From: Citrobacter sedlakii NBRC 105722
GTDB lineage: Bacteria > Pseudomonadota > Gammaproteobacteria > Enterobacterales > Enterobacteriaceae
Length of the DNA stretch: 64,000 bases
Reading direction: 5' to 3'
Assembly: GCF_000759835.1 (NCBI RefSeq)
Contig: NZ_BBNB01000013.1
Coordinates: 62,001 to 126,000, forward strand
Position 1 is the stretch's first letter. Each line of letters opens with the position of its first letter. The position numbers were made by a program, and so were the translations under genes. Positions 18,485 through 33,389 of this stretch are shown piece after piece. The notes beneath the pieces are model-generated. The model searched no databases, was not told where the DNA came from, and saw only the letters and a program-made list of their open reading frames with translations.

Positions 18485-18827
18485 AACAGCGGACTTCCTC
18501 AATGGAGCGCCAGTCCCCTCGTCAAAGCGGGAATGGATACATACTGAAAGGGTATGAATTGTGTTGCGTTGGGTTATAGAGTTTTTTAACGCGCATAATC
18601 AGTACCATTTGCAAGGCATCTTGCGCAACCCTTTCAGAACAGCGCATTTAGCTGAAATAATGCATAATAACGCGAGTTTATGGCGTTTATTATGAATAAC
18701 TATTTGTTATGGAAAGATTTTTAAAAGTGCGTTTTTGAATTATAACTTTCAGGAATTATTTTGCGTATGATGTTCATTTGCCTGTTTTTTAAACAGCAAA
18801 AACGACATAAATCACAAAAAAACAAAA
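18485..18827. promoter_or_regulatory. Intergenic region between nrfG and gltP
   Basis: 343 AT-rich bases with no credible gene. It must carry the gltP promoter (minus strand) and the end of the nrf transcript. A short inverted repeat CTGTTT-TTT-AAACAG lies at 18782-18796. I see no site I can name with confidence. Confidence 0.5.
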
Positions 18828-19436
18828 TCATTTCTGACGATTCTGCAACAACTTCGCCATATTTATTGCGTCAATCACCTGTGCGCGGTTTACCCGGGGT
18901 GAATTGAGATCAAGGGCTTTTTGCCACTGGATAATCGCCTCGCGGTAATCAGCCTGCATAAACGCATCCGAGGCCAGGAGCATCAGCGCGGTCACCTCAC
19001 TGGCGTCCAGCGCTAATGCTTTATCAATCATCTCACGGGCCAGCGGCGTCATATGCTGTCCCGCCTGATAGTAAAGCACCGTCGCCAGCGCGGCGTAAAG
19101 CTCGGCGTTCTCCCCGCGCAGTTGCAGCGCCTGACGATACGCCCGCTGCGCGTTAGCGTAGTCGTTACGCCAGAGATAATACTCGCCGAGTAACGCCCAC
19201 TTTTCGCTGTCCTGGGGATTCGCGCGAATCTGGTTCTGCAACGTTCGCAGTTGCGCTTGTGGAGTTTGCGCGTCGGTAAACGCATGCAGCGGATCTGCCA
19301 GACGCTGCTGTTCGCTGCGTACCGCCTGCCATTTCGGCGACAGCAGATAGCCGCTAAAGCAGATAATCACCATCAGCATGACGGCCGCCGCCAGACGTTT
19401 TACGGGCAGAGAACGGTGGGAGTCAGGCTGCATCAT
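18828..19436 (-). CDS. nrfG: NrfG, TPR protein for haem attachment to NrfA
   Basis: 202 residues: one N-terminal membrane helix (residues 14-32) and periplasmic TPR repeats ([25 protein letters not shown], and two more). NrfG binds the NrfA C-terminus and, with NrfE and NrfF, attaches haem to the special CxxCK motif. Two adjacent ATGs (19436, 19433) are possible starts; both overlap the nrfF stop. Confidence 0.95.
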   Translation of the reverse strand: MMQPDSHRSLPVKRLAAAVMLMVIICFSGYLLSPKWQAVRSEQQRLADPLHAFTDAQTPQAQLRTLQNQIRANPQDSEKWALLGEYYLWRNDYANAQRAYRQALQLRGENAELYAALATVLYYQAGQHMTPLAREMIDKALALDASEVTALMLLASDAFMQADYREAIIQWQKALDLNSPRVNRAQVIDAINMAKLLQNRQK

Positions 19437-19848
19437 CGTTTGTCCTTTTGGGCGTTACCGCGCGCCACAGGATCCCCACCACCACCAGCAGTAACAGACA
19501 CGGCAGCGCCCAAAGCAGCAAAGTTTGTCCGTTCAGCGGCGGATTGTAGCGAACAAAGTCGCCGTAGCGTTCGGTCATCCAGACAGTAATTTCCGCTTCG
19601 CTTTTCCCCTCCGCCACCATTGTGTAGACCTGATGGCGCATACTGACCGCCACCGGCGCGTTGGATTCCAGTAAGTTCTGGTTCTGGCACTGGGGACAAC
19701 GCAACCGGCTGGCGACAGAAAGCGCTTTCTCCTGCTGCTGCGGGTTAGCGAAGGTCCAGGTATCGACGACCTGAGCGTGGACGGTAAGCGTGAAAAAAAG
19801 TAGCGTAACCAGGATGAACAGCCTGTGAAATGGCGCCGTATTACGCAT
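19423..19848 (-). CDS. nrfF: NrfF, CcmH-like haem lyase subunit
   Basis: 141 residues: signal/anchor helix at 8-26, the CcmH redox motif [11 protein letters not shown] near residue 49, and a C-terminal membrane helix (residues 107-130). Supplies reduced CxxCK thiols to the NrfEFG haem lyase. Its 5' end overlaps nrfE by eight bases and its 3' end overlaps nrfG. Confidence 0.95.
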   Translation of the reverse strand: MRNTAPFHRLFILVTLLFFTLTVHAQVVDTWTFANPQQQEKALSVASRLRCPQCQNQNLLESNAPVAVSMRHQVYTMVAEGKSEAEITVWMTERYGDFVRYNPPLNGQTLLLWALPCLLLLVVVGILWRAVTPKRTNDDAA

Positions 19849-21577
19849 TTTCCCTCCTCCCGCGCCAGCCGCTCAGTAGCGCGCCGACAATCATCAGCAG
19901 CCCACCGCCCCAGATCCAGCGCACGCCGCTTTGAACGTACAACCGCATGGCGTAACGTTCCGGACCGGTTTTCTCGCCCATTACCGCATACCAGTCGTGT
20001 ATAAGGTTCCAGCGAATGTCCGGCTCCATCATCTGCTGGCGGCGCGCGGTATAAAACCGCCGCTCCGGTGTCAAATTGCCAATACGATTCTCCCCCTGCC
20101 ACAGCGCAATCTGCGCTTTCTCGGTAGTGTAATTGCCCTTTGCTTCAAGCTCGAGCCGGTCGAAGCGGAAGGTGTATCCTGCCAGCGCCACCTGCTGCCC
20201 CGGACGTAAATTCAGGCTAATCTCCTGACGGCTGACGCTGGACACCACAATCCCCAGCGCCGCGATCAGCACGCCTGTATGGGCAATCAGCGCCGGAAGC
20301 TGTCGTCGCCAGGCAGATTTACGGTTTCTTATCGTCGCCACAACGATGACGACCAGCATCAGCAGGCCGAACGGCAGCGTAGCGCGATTGAAATAAGGCG
20401 CGCCTACGGAAAGACGTCCCCAGCCAAGCAGACCGTAAATCATCGGGTAAAGCGTCCCCACCAGCACGATCAGCAGTACCGCGCAAAAAAGCAGTAGCGT
20501 CGCGAGTATCAACGTTTCGCGCGACCCGTTCCCCGCACGCGCTGTCGGTTGACCATCACGCGCCCGCCAGGCGTACAGCGCAAGCGAAGCGAGACTCAGC
20601 ACGGCGAACAGCGCAAACAGCGGCGCCGCGCGCACGTTATCCAGCGCAAAAGCATGCACAGAGACCAGAATGCCGGAGCGCACAATCAGCGTGCCCAGCA
20701 GTGAAAGAATCAGGGTGACGACCGCCAGCAGCAGTGACCAGTGGCGAAAAATCCCCTGTCTGCGCGAAAGCGACAGACTGTGCAGCAGCGCGCTGGCGGA
20801 CAGCCAGGGCAACAGAGAGGCGTTTTCCACCGGGTCCCAGAACCACCATCCGCCCCACCCCAACTCGCAGTACGCCCACCAGGAGCCGAGGATGATGCCG
20901 AGGGTCAGCGCGCACCAGCCGGGCAGCGCCCAGCGCCAGCACACCCGGGCGGCCGCGGCAGTAAAATCGCCGTGAAGCAGCGAGGCGAGCGCCACGCCCG
21001 TAGCCACCATCAGCCCGCCATAGCCCAGATACAGTAGCGGCGGATGCAGGATCAACCCCAGATGCTGCAGCATCGGGTTGAGATCGCGCCCTTCTATCGC
21101 GGGAGAGAAAATACGTGCAAACGGATCAGACCACACCACCACAAACAGCAGCAGCAACGCGGTGATCAGAGAAAGAAGGCTGAGCGTCAGCGGAAACAGC
21201 GCATCCGATTGTTGACGGTAGCGCCAGGCAAACAGCGCGCTCCAGGCAGAAAGAAACAGCACCCATAGCAGTAAGGAACCTTCATGTCCGCCCCATACCG
21301 CCGCCAGCTTTAGCCCCCACGACAGCAAGCTGTGGCTGTGCTGCGCCACGTAGATGACCGAAAAGTCGCTGCTCAGAAAGGCGTTTATCAACAGCGTAAA
21401 CGCCGCCAGCAAAAGCGCGAACTGCGTCCAGACGCCGACGCTCGCCAGGCGCATAACGCCCAGCCAGCGCCGCTGAATCCCGGTCAGCACGGCAAGCGGG
21501 GTCAACACGTTGACCCCAAGGCTTAACAACAGCGCCAGAAAACCGGCTTCAGGTAGGAACACGTCCAGGTTATGCAA
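19841..21577 (-). CDS. nrfE: NrfE, CcmF-like haem lyase membrane subunit
   Basis: About 578 residues with some 13-14 transmembrane helices. The tryptophan-rich haem-handling motif WGGWWFWDPVENASLLPW is near residue 240, and the conserved histidines (QHLGLILHPPLLYLGYG near 170) are present. Makes the NrfEFG lyase that attaches the active-site haem of NrfA. The frame opens at TTG 21577, overlapping nrfD by eight bases; a GTG at 21562 is an alternative start, so the exact N-terminus is uncertain. Confidence 0.94.
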   Translation of the reverse strand: MHNLDVFLPEAGFLALLLSLGVNVLTPLAVLTGIQRRWLGVMRLASVGVWTQFALLLAAFTLLINAFLSSDFSVIYVAQHSHSLLSWGLKLAAVWGGHEGSLLLWVLFLSAWSALFAWRYRQQSDALFPLTLSLLSLITALLLLFVVVWSDPFARIFSPAIEGRDLNPMLQHLGLILHPPLLYLGYGGLMVATGVALASLLHGDFTAAAARVCWRWALPGWCALTLGIILGSWWAYCELGWGGWWFWDPVENASLLPWLSASALLHSLSLSRRQGIFRHWSLLLAVVTLILSLLGTLIVRSGILVSVHAFALDNVRAAPLFALFAVLSLASLALYAWRARDGQPTARAGNGSRETLILATLLLFCAVLLIVLVGTLYPMIYGLLGWGRLSVGAPYFNRATLPFGLLMLVVIVVATIRNRKSAWRRQLPALIAHTGVLIAALGIVVSSVSRQEISLNLRPGQQVALAGYTFRFDRLELEAKGNYTTEKAQIALWQGENRIGNLTPERRFYTARRQQMMEPDIRWNLIHDWYAVMGEKTGPERYAMRLYVQSGVRWIWGGGLLMIVGALLSGWRGRRENA

Positions 21578-22526
21578 CCGTCAGTTGCCCCGCATACAGA
21601 ATAAAGAAACGTAACAGCAGAACGCCGGTCAGGCTGGCGCCGCAGGCCGCCAGCACACCGTGGAAGGTGGATCCACGATTCGCCCACGGCTTCAACAGCA
21701 TCGGCACAATCAGCCCCAGCCCCGCGACGCCGATCCAGAACCACCAGGTCCAGAATCCACCGCCTAACGCGGCGGAAAGCGCGCGCATTTTGCCGTCATC
21801 GCCCAACGCCAGGCCAACAAAAAAGGCCGCCAGCAGGAAGATTTCCAGCCACACCACCGGTGTTTCCATTCGGTGAACAAAGTGCGCTTCCGTACTGTGT
21901 GGGTTGCTGCGCTGGCGCAAGGCCATTGCAATGAGCGCCACCGCCGCGCCGGAAGAGATCCCCGAGAACAGGAACAACACCGGCAGGACCGGGTTATTCA
22001 GGAACGGGTAGGACTTGAGCGCGGAAAGCAAAAATCCGGTGTAGGCGCCAAGCAGTACCGCCAACACCAGCATCAGCGTTTCAAGCGCGCGATGAAACGG
22101 CGTGATGAGCGACAGCGCTTTTGGCAGCACACTCAGACGCGGCAGCCAACGCTGTTGCAGAGCAATCAGCTCTTTTTCAAAGATTTTCGCCAGCCACAGT
22201 ACCAGCACCACCATGTACAACTGGAACAGCATGACCCCCATCGACATCACTGACGTAAAACTGTAGTGAAACATCAGTTTCCAGAAGGTCCACGGACGCG
22301 TCAGATGGAAGATCAGAATCAGCAGGCCGAGAATTATCGCCCCCGGCCCGACCACCAGCGTTGTACGCAGCAGCGTACTGTCAGCGCCGCCCGCCTCCGG
22401 ATGGAAACGACGCAGCAGAATCGCCAGCGTGACCAGCCCGGCGGAGATACCGATCAAAAACAGATAGATGGCGATGGGCCAGTCCCACACCAGCGATTCA
22501 AAGTGGAAAGCAGATGCGTTTGTCAT
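21570..22526 (-). CDS. nrfD: NrfD, quinol-oxidising membrane subunit
   Basis: 318 residues, eight predicted membrane helices, NrfD/PsrC family. Takes electrons from menaquinol and passes them to NrfC, then NrfB and NrfA. Begins [30 protein letters not shown], as in E. coli; the helix 1 ISAG and RALETLMLVLAVLLGAYTGFL segments are family features. Overlaps nrfC by four bases. Confidence 0.95.
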   Translation of the reverse strand: MTNASAFHFESLVWDWPIAIYLFLIGISAGLVTLAILLRRFHPEAGGADSTLLRTTLVVGPGAIILGLLILIFHLTRPWTFWKLMFHYSFTSVMSMGVMLFQLYMVVLVLWLAKIFEKELIALQQRWLPRLSVLPKALSLITPFHRALETLMLVLAVLLGAYTGFLLSALKSYPFLNNPVLPVLFLFSGISSGAAVALIAMALRQRSNPHSTEAHFVHRMETPVVWLEIFLLAAFFVGLALGDDGKMRALSAALGGGFWTWWFWIGVAGLGLIVPMLLKPWANRGSTFHGVLAACGASLTGVLLLRFFILYAGQLTVA

Positions 22527-23194
22527 TGGCTCACCTCCCCAAATTTAAAGGGAACGCGGTAGACCTTCGGTTTCGTGCCCAGCGCCAGCTTGTAACGGTA
22601 GGTGGGTTTCTGCTGTAACAGCCGCGAAATATCACTGTTGGGATCGTCAAGATTACCAAAGGTCAGCGCCTTCGTCGGGCAGGCCTCAACGCAGGCTGGC
22701 AGCTTGCCCGCTTTCAGGTTGGTCTTACGGCAGAAATCGCACTTATCCGCCGTTTTCGTCACCGGATGAATAAAGCGCACCCGGTATGGACAAGCGGCGA
22801 TACAGTACTGGCAACCGACACAGAGATCCGGGTTGACGTCCACAATACCGTTGGCGGCATCGCGATAGGACGCGCCGGTCGGACAGACGTCCACGCACGG
22901 CGCATGATCGCAATGCTGGCATGAATGACGGAAAAAGCGGTACTTCACGTCCGGAAACGTCCCCTGCGGTTCGCTGCGAATAATCGTCAGCCGCGAGACG
23001 CCTTCCGGCACGTTGTTCACTTCCCGACAGGCATCCATACAGGCGGTACAGCCGATGCATAACGATTCATCATGCACCATGCCGTAACGCACGCCGTTGA
23101 TATTCAACGTTTTCGCTACCACGCGTCCTGCTGTGCCGCTAACCGCCACCAGCGCGCCGACGCGGGTGATAAACTGGCGACGGGAGCAGCTCAT
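22523..23194 (-). CDS. nrfC: NrfC, Tat-exported four-cluster ferredoxin
   Basis: 223 residues. Twin-arginine signal ([13 protein letters not shown]) at residues 3-15, then sixteen cysteines in four [4Fe-4S] groups ([39 protein letters not shown]...CVEAC). Carries electrons from NrfD to NrfB on the periplasmic face. Overlaps its neighbours on both sides by four bases. Confidence 0.96.
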   Translation of the reverse strand: MSCSRRQFITRVGALVAVSGTAGRVVAKTLNINGVRYGMVHDESLCIGCTACMDACREVNNVPEGVSRLTIIRSEPQGTFPDVKYRFFRHSCQHCDHAPCVDVCPTGASYRDAANGIVDVNPDLCVGCQYCIAACPYRVRFIHPVTKTADKCDFCRKTNLKAGKLPACVEACPTKALTFGNLDDPNSDISRLLQQKPTYRYKLALGTKPKVYRVPFKFGEVSQ

Positions 23195-23754
23195 GGATGC
23201 TCCTTAAGCAAGGGAACCGACGCCGGATTAAAGTTCGGATTGTTGCGCTGATCGCTGTGGCAATCGACGCAGATTTTAATCCGCCCTTTATCGCTTAACG
23301 TCTGCATTGCGTCTTGCTTCGGATGCAGTGAGTGACAGCTGGCGCAGGCCACTTTCGTGACGTGAACATCGTGCGGCCAGAAAGCTTTTTGCAGTTGCTC
23401 GGGCAGGTGACAGGACATACAGACGCTGTTTTGCTGCTCGACGTTGTACATCGGCTCGTTAAAGCGCATCACATCCTTCACCCCTTCACGGTGCTGCGGC
23501 GACGGCTGGCCGTGGCAGTTAGTACAGGTGACCGGCAGTTTATTATTCGGATTGGTGGCGGACGCATGCTTGCCGTGCATCCCGTCGGTGTCCGGCTTAT
23601 GACAGTCCAGGCAGGCGGCGTCCGGGCTACGCTGTGGCGTGACCTCCCAGCGATCAGACTCCTGCGGCGTTGGCGTGGCGGTTGCCCCACTCAGGCTCCA
23701 TAACAGACCTGACGCCAGCACCCCAGCAGTTAATAACGAACGTAATACGCTCAT
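23191..23754 (-). CDS. nrfB: NrfB, pentahaem cytochrome c electron donor to NrfA
   Basis: 187 residues with a signal peptide ([19 protein letters not shown]...). Five CxxCH haem sites are seen: CLDCH, CTNCH, CMSCH, CASCH, CVDCH. Passes electrons to NrfA in the periplasm. ATG 23754 matches the E. coli start and has GGAGTGAAT before it; the GTG two codons upstream was rejected. Confidence 0.96.
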   Translation of the reverse strand: MSVLRSLLTAGVLASGLLWSLSGATATPTPQESDRWEVTPQRSPDAACLDCHKPDTDGMHGKHASATNPNNKLPVTCTNCHGQPSPQHREGVKDVMRFNEPMYNVEQQNSVCMSCHLPEQLQKAFWPHDVHVTKVACASCHSLHPKQDAMQTLSDKGRIKICVDCHSDQRNNPNFNPASVPLLKEHP

Positions 23755-23800
23755 ATTCACTCCGTTGAGTAATCCGCCCCTGTGTGTGGGGCGGAAGGGG

Positions 23801-27628
<3,828 letters not shown>

Positions 27629-27636
27629 TGAGAACA

Positions 27637-27670
27637 GGCCGGATGGCGCTGCGAAGCGTTTTATCCGGCC
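27637..27670. repeat. REP element after acs
   Basis: GCCGGATGGCG...TTATCCGGC, a REP palindrome nine bases after the acs stop. With the next repeat it separates acs from yjcH. Confidence 0.85.
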
Positions 27671-27727
27671 GACATTTCTGACCTTACCCCTCTCTTCATC
27701 GGGAGGGAAAATATAAAACCCCCCAAA

Positions 27728-27843
27728 GGATTTCGTGTTGCAGGAAGGCGGCAAACGAACACATCCCCAGTCGCAGAGTGAACCAGGCGACTGGGGTGGG
27801 TAAGTGCGGCCAACGCACCTGTGGCGCGAAAGACGCAGGGGGC
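27728..27843. repeat. ERIC (IRU) element between acs and yjcH
   Basis: Recognisable ERIC pieces in order: GTTGCAGGAAGGCGGCAA at 27737-27754, a central palindrome CCCCAGTCGC (27765-27774) / GCGACTGGGG (27787-27796), and GCGGCCAACGCA at 27806-27817. Distances between them match the ~127-bp consensus; the middle of the palindrome differs from it. It sits in the acs-yjcH-actP transcript and its end is close to the yjcH ribosome site, so it may influence the relative output of the genes. Edges are approximate. Confidence 0.85.
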
Positions 27844-27860
27844 CTCTGGAGAGCTCTGTG

Positions 27861-29821
<1,961 letters not shown>

Positions 29822-29833
29822 TCACTCTCCCCC

Positions 29834-29866
29834 TCCCCGGTCTTTATGGCCGGGGATCACATTTTT
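29834..29866 (+). terminator. Terminator of the acs-yjcH-actP operon
   Basis: CCCCGG (29835-29840) pairs with CCGGGG (29850-29855), loop TCTTTATGG, followed four bases later by ATTTTTC. Confidence 0.75.
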
Positions 29867-29976
29867 CTTCCTGCGTTCTACCCATCTCCCGCGATAGCGC
29901 TACAGTACCCAAACAAGAGTGAAACGCTGTTTTTATTACATCAACACGTTAATTCATTTTAAGAGAAGGGAATGCG

Positions 29977-31266
29977 ATGAAGAAATATGCCCTGGTGGGA
30001 ACCGGCGGTCGCGCTGGATTGTATATTTCGGCAATTGGCGGGCAATGGAAAGAGAACGCCCGGCTGGTTGCCTTCTGCGATACCAACCAGACCCGGATGA
30101 ACTACGCCAACACATTACTGGAAAAAGAGGGCGCTGCGCCGGTACCGACCTGGAAAGCGCAGCAGTTTGAGGAGATGATCCGTGAAACGCGCCCGGACAT
30201 TATCATCGTTACCACCATGGACCGCACCCACGATGATTACATCGTCCGGGCGCTGCATGCGGGCTGCGACGTGATCACCGAAAAACCGATGACTATCGAC
30301 GAAAAGCGCGCCCTGCGTATTCTGGATGCCATTGAAGAAACAGGCCGCCAGGTGCGCGTCGCCTTCAACTATCGCTATGCCCCACACCACAGCAAAGTGC
30401 GCGAACTGCTGATGAACGGCACGATCGGCGAGGTTTACTCCGTCCACTTCGAATGGCTGCTGAACACCGAGCATGGCGCAGACTATTTTCGTCGCTGGCA
30501 CCGCGAAAAGCGCAATAGCGGCGGCCTGCTGGTGCATAAATCGACCCACCATTTCGACCTGATGAACTTCTGGTTGGCCAGCACGCCAGCGCGCGTTTAC
30601 GCTGAAGGCGGCCTGCGTTTTTATGGCAGAGAGAACGCCGAACGACGCGGCGTCACGCAGTTTTATCCCCGCGCCCACGGCTACCCGCAGGCGAAAGACG
30701 ACCCGTTTGCCCTGCAAATGGCAGAGAATCCGCAGTTGAAAGCGCTCTATCTGGATGCGGAACATGAGGATAGCTACTTCCGCGACCAGAGCGTGTTCAG
30801 CGACGGCATTACCATTGAAGATACGATGTCGGTGCTGGTGAAATATCAGAATGACGTACAGCTGACGTATTCACTGAACACTTATCTGCCCTGGGAAGGG
30901 CTGAACGTGGTCTTTAACGGCAGCAAAGGCCGTCTGGAGATGAAGATCGTCGAGAAATCGTACGTTAACGCTGGCGGCGAACGCGCCAACGAAGGCAGCC
31001 TCGAGACCTGCGATATTACCGTCTTCCCAATGTTTGCCGCGCCGTGGAAAGCTGACTTCACGCTGGGCGAAGGCGGACACGGCGGCGGCGACAACGCGAT
31101 GCTCGCCGATCTGTTTGGCGAGGTGAAACACGACCCGCTTCAGCGCGCCGCCGACCACCGCGCCGGGGCGATGTCGATCCTCACCGGCATCGCCGGAAAC
31201 CTCTCCATGCAGCAGCAGCGTCCGGTCCACTTTAACGAATTTGCGCTGGCGTCGCGTCTGACATAA
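29977..31266 (+). CDS. Gfo/Idh/MocA family NAD(P)-dependent oxidoreductase
   Basis: 429 residues. N-terminal Rossmann fold (GTGGRAGLYISAI at 8-20; CDTNQTRM), the family EKP motif (DVITEKPMTIDE near residue 100) with its catalytic Lys, and the second-domain GGLLVHKSTHHFDLMNFW segment with the usual His. Enzymes of this family oxidise or reduce sugars, cyclitols or glycosides; the substrate cannot be told here. The neighbours are a CidB-like gene (convergent) and actP (separate, after a terminator), so it seems a lone gene. Ribosome site AGAAGGGAATGCG before ATG. Not present at this place in E. coli K-12. Confidence 0.85.
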   Translation: MKKYALVGTGGRAGLYISAIGGQWKENARLVAFCDTNQTRMNYANTLLEKEGAAPVPTWKAQQFEEMIRETRPDIIIVTTMDRTHDDYIVRALHAGCDVITEKPMTIDEKRALRILDAIEETGRQVRVAFNYRYAPHHSKVRELLMNGTIGEVYSVHFEWLLNTEHGADYFRRWHREKRNSGGLLVHKSTHHFDLMNFWLASTPARVYAEGGLRFYGRENAERRGVTQFYPRAHGYPQAKDDPFALQMAENPQLKALYLDAEHEDSYFRDQSVFSDGITIEDTMSVLVKYQNDVQLTYSLNTYLPWEGLNVVFNGSKGRLEMKIVEKSYVNAGGERANEGSLETCDITVFPMFAAPWKADFTLGEGGHGGGDNAMLADLFGEVKHDPLQRAADHRAGAMSILTGIAGNLSMQQQRPVHFNEFALASRLT

Positions 31267-31281
31267 CCCAACCGCCGCCGG

Positions 31282-31971
31282 TCAGAACATCAGCTTCGCG
31301 ACCAGCGGCGCAATGAGCACCATCACGACGCCGGAGAGCATCATCACCAGGCTGGCGACGACGCCCTCCTGCTGCCCCAGTTCGTAGGAGCGCGCCGTTC
31401 CTGCGCCGTGAGACGCCGCGCCGAATCCGGCGCCTTTCGCCATACCTTCGCGTATCGACAGCCGCAGAAACAGCGCATCGCCAACCGCCATGCCAAACAC
31501 GCCGGTCACCACCACGAACAGCGCCACCAGATCCGGCTGTCCGCCGATAGGCTCCGCCGCCGCCAGCGCAAACGGGGTGGTCACCGAGCGAACGGCCAGG
31601 CTGCGCTGGATTTCATCGGAGAGCGTAAACAGCCGCGCCAGCCAAACCGAACTGGTGACCGCCACCACCGTTGCCGTCACCACGCCTGCGCTAAGGGACA
31701 TCCAGTGACGTTTGATGATGGCAAAATTGTCGTAGACCGGCACTGCAAAGGCGATGGTCGCCGGACCAAGCAGCCACAATAACCAGTGCGACTCGCCAAT
31801 ATAGCTTTGCCAGGAGATATGCCCAAACACCAGCATCAACACCAGCAGCGCCGGGGTGAGCACCAGCGGCATCAGCGGCAGTCGGCGAAAGCGGCGATAC
31901 AGGCGCTTGTTGAGAAAATAGATGACCAGTGTGATGACCAGACAGAGCGCGCTAAGCTGAAAATTACTCAC
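31282..31971 (-). CDS. LrgB/CidB family membrane protein
   Basis: 229 residues, seven or so membrane helices, with the family features LGPATIAFAVPVYDNFAIIKRHW (residues 68-90), RSVTTPFALAAAEPIGG (128-144) and GAASHGAGTARSYELGQQEG near 185. Proteins of the CidB/LrgB family work with a holin-like CidA/LrgA partner, affecting murein hydrolase export, cell lysis or export of pyruvate-type metabolites. The partner gene overlaps its start by eight bases. Confidence 0.88.
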   Translation of the reverse strand: MSNFQLSALCLVITLVIYFLNKRLYRRFRRLPLMPLVLTPALLVLMLVFGHISWQSYIGESHWLLWLLGPATIAFAVPVYDNFAIIKRHWMSLSAGVVTATVVAVTSSVWLARLFTLSDEIQRSLAVRSVTTPFALAAAEPIGGQPDLVALFVVVTGVFGMAVGDALFLRLSIREGMAKGAGFGAASHGAGTARSYELGQQEGVVASLVMMLSGVVMVLIAPLVAKLMF

Positions 31972-32374
31972 GATTTAACCTGCGCAACTCATAGCGATAC
32001 ACCTTGTCCACCACCCACGCGGTCGCACCGAGTACCATCAGGGTGCTGAGCGCAATCACGGCAAAAATACGCCAGCCGTCGATCAACAGCAGTTGCGCAT
32101 AGTTCACCACCGCCACCACCGCGGGCACAAAGAACAGCAGCATTTCCGCCAGCAGCCAGCGGGCCCCCACCCGCACCCAGCGCAACGGCAGGATCCGACA
32201 CACAATCAGCGTCAGCATTAGCACCATGCCCACCAGATTGGCCGGAAGCGGCAAATGCAGCCAGGAGACAAGGTTTTGCGCAACGATAAACAGACCAGCG
32301 TACAGCAGAACCTGAACCGGAACCTGAAGTCGCTGTACGACAACAGGCGTAATGCGGCGTATCGCCACAGCCAT
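31964..32374 (-). CDS. CidA/LrgA family holin-like membrane protein
   Basis: 136 residues with four membrane helices and the LrgA-family stretch HLPLPANLVGMVLMLTLIVCRILPLRWVRVGARWLL...FFVPAVVAVVNY. The ATG at 32374 is preferred: the open frame continues upstream to 32485 but that 37-residue part is hydrophilic, unlike the family, and would run past the start of the divergent LysR gene. First gene of a two-gene operon with the CidB-like gene. Confidence 0.86.
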   Translation of the reverse strand: MAVAIRRITPVVVQRLQVPVQVLLYAGLFIVAQNLVSWLHLPLPANLVGMVLMLTLIVCRILPLRWVRVGARWLLAEMLLFFVPAVVAVVNYAQLLLIDGWRIFAVIALSTLMVLGATAWVVDKVYRYELRRLNRE

Positions 32375-32477
32375 GAAGGGATGTCCTGAAAAATAATTCG
32401 GAGCGCCAGTATAGAGAGCGCCCGTCGATGAAAGAAATGAATTAAAATCATTGCGGTCATAGTCGTAAGGAATAGTC

Positions 32478-33389
32478 ATGGACATCAGAACGCTGCGTTA
32501 TTTTGTCGAGGTGGTGCGCCAGCAGAGTTTCACCCGCGCGGCGGAGAAGTTGTATGTCACGCAACCCACCATCAGCAAAATGTTAAAAAATCTTGAAGAC
32601 GAGCTTAACTGCACGCTGCTGATCCGCGACGGGCGCAAGCTTTTGCTCACGGACACCGGACGGGTGGTGTTTGAGCGCGGGCTGGCGATTCTGGCGGAGT
32701 TTCGCCAACTGGAAGCGGAGCTGGGAGACATCAACCATCTCAACAAAGGCCTGCTACGGTTAGGCATTCCGCCCATGGTCGGCATGTTGATGGCGGGGCC
32801 TATCAGTCTGTTTCGCCAACGCTATCCGGGCGTCGAGCTGAAGGTCGCGGAGTTTGGCGGCCTGACGGTGCAACAGGCGGTGATGAATGGCGAACTGGAC
32901 GTGGCGATGACCGCGCTGCCGATAGAAGCTGAAAGCGGTCTGGCGACCCTGCCGCTGTTTAACCATCCGCTTTGCGTCCTGGCGCCCCGTGCCGGTCAGT
33001 GGACAACCTGTGAGTCCGTTTCCCCCGAAACGCTGGCGGAGCACCCGCTGCTGATTTACAACGAAGATTTCGCCCTGAGCCGTCAGTTGATGCAGCTTTT
33101 TAGCGAACGCAACGTCAAGCCGCGCATTGCGGTACGCAGCGGACAGTGGGATTTTCTTGCGGCGATGGTACAGGCAGGCGTCGGCATTGCTATTCTGCCG
33201 GAGCCCATCTGTGAACGGCTGGATAAAAACACGCTGCGCTGGATCCCGCTGGAAAGCGAACTGCGCTGGCAGCTCGGGATGATTTGGCGCGAAGGGGTCT
33301 ACCTTTCCCATAGCGCCAAAGCGTGGCTTTCATGTTGCGAAGGATTCTGGGCAGGGGCATCGCAAACCATCAACCCGGCAAAAAACTAA
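32478..33389 (+). CDS. LysR-type regulator, likely controlling the divergent CidAB-like genes
   Basis: 303 residues. N-terminal winged helix (MDIRTLRYFVEVVRQQSFTRAAEKLYVTQPTISKMLKNLEDEL, residues 1-43 region) and a periplasmic-binding-like effector domain from ~90 on. It reads away from the CidA-like gene with 103 bases between them, the typical layout for a LysR activator and its target (compare CidR with cidAB). Its inducer is unknown; the stop codon lies inside the hairpin at 33384-33412. Confidence 0.88.
   Translation: MDIRTLRYFVEVVRQQSFTRAAEKLYVTQPTISKMLKNLEDELNCTLLIRDGRKLLLTDTGRVVFERGLAILAEFRQLEAELGDINHLNKGLLRLGIPPMVGMLMAGPISLFRQRYPGVELKVAEFGGLTVQQAVMNGELDVAMTALPIEAESGLATLPLFNHPLCVLAPRAGQWTTCESVSPETLAEHPLLIYNEDFALSRQLMQLFSERNVKPRIAVRSGQWDFLAAMVQAGVGIAILPEPICERLDKNTLRWIPLESELRWQLGMIWREGVYLSHSAKAWLSCCEGFWAGASQTINPAKN

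Noticed and set aside
32375-32485. 37-residue N-terminal extension of the CidA-like protein
   Set aside because: Hydrophilic and unlike the family; it would overlap the divergent LysR start.
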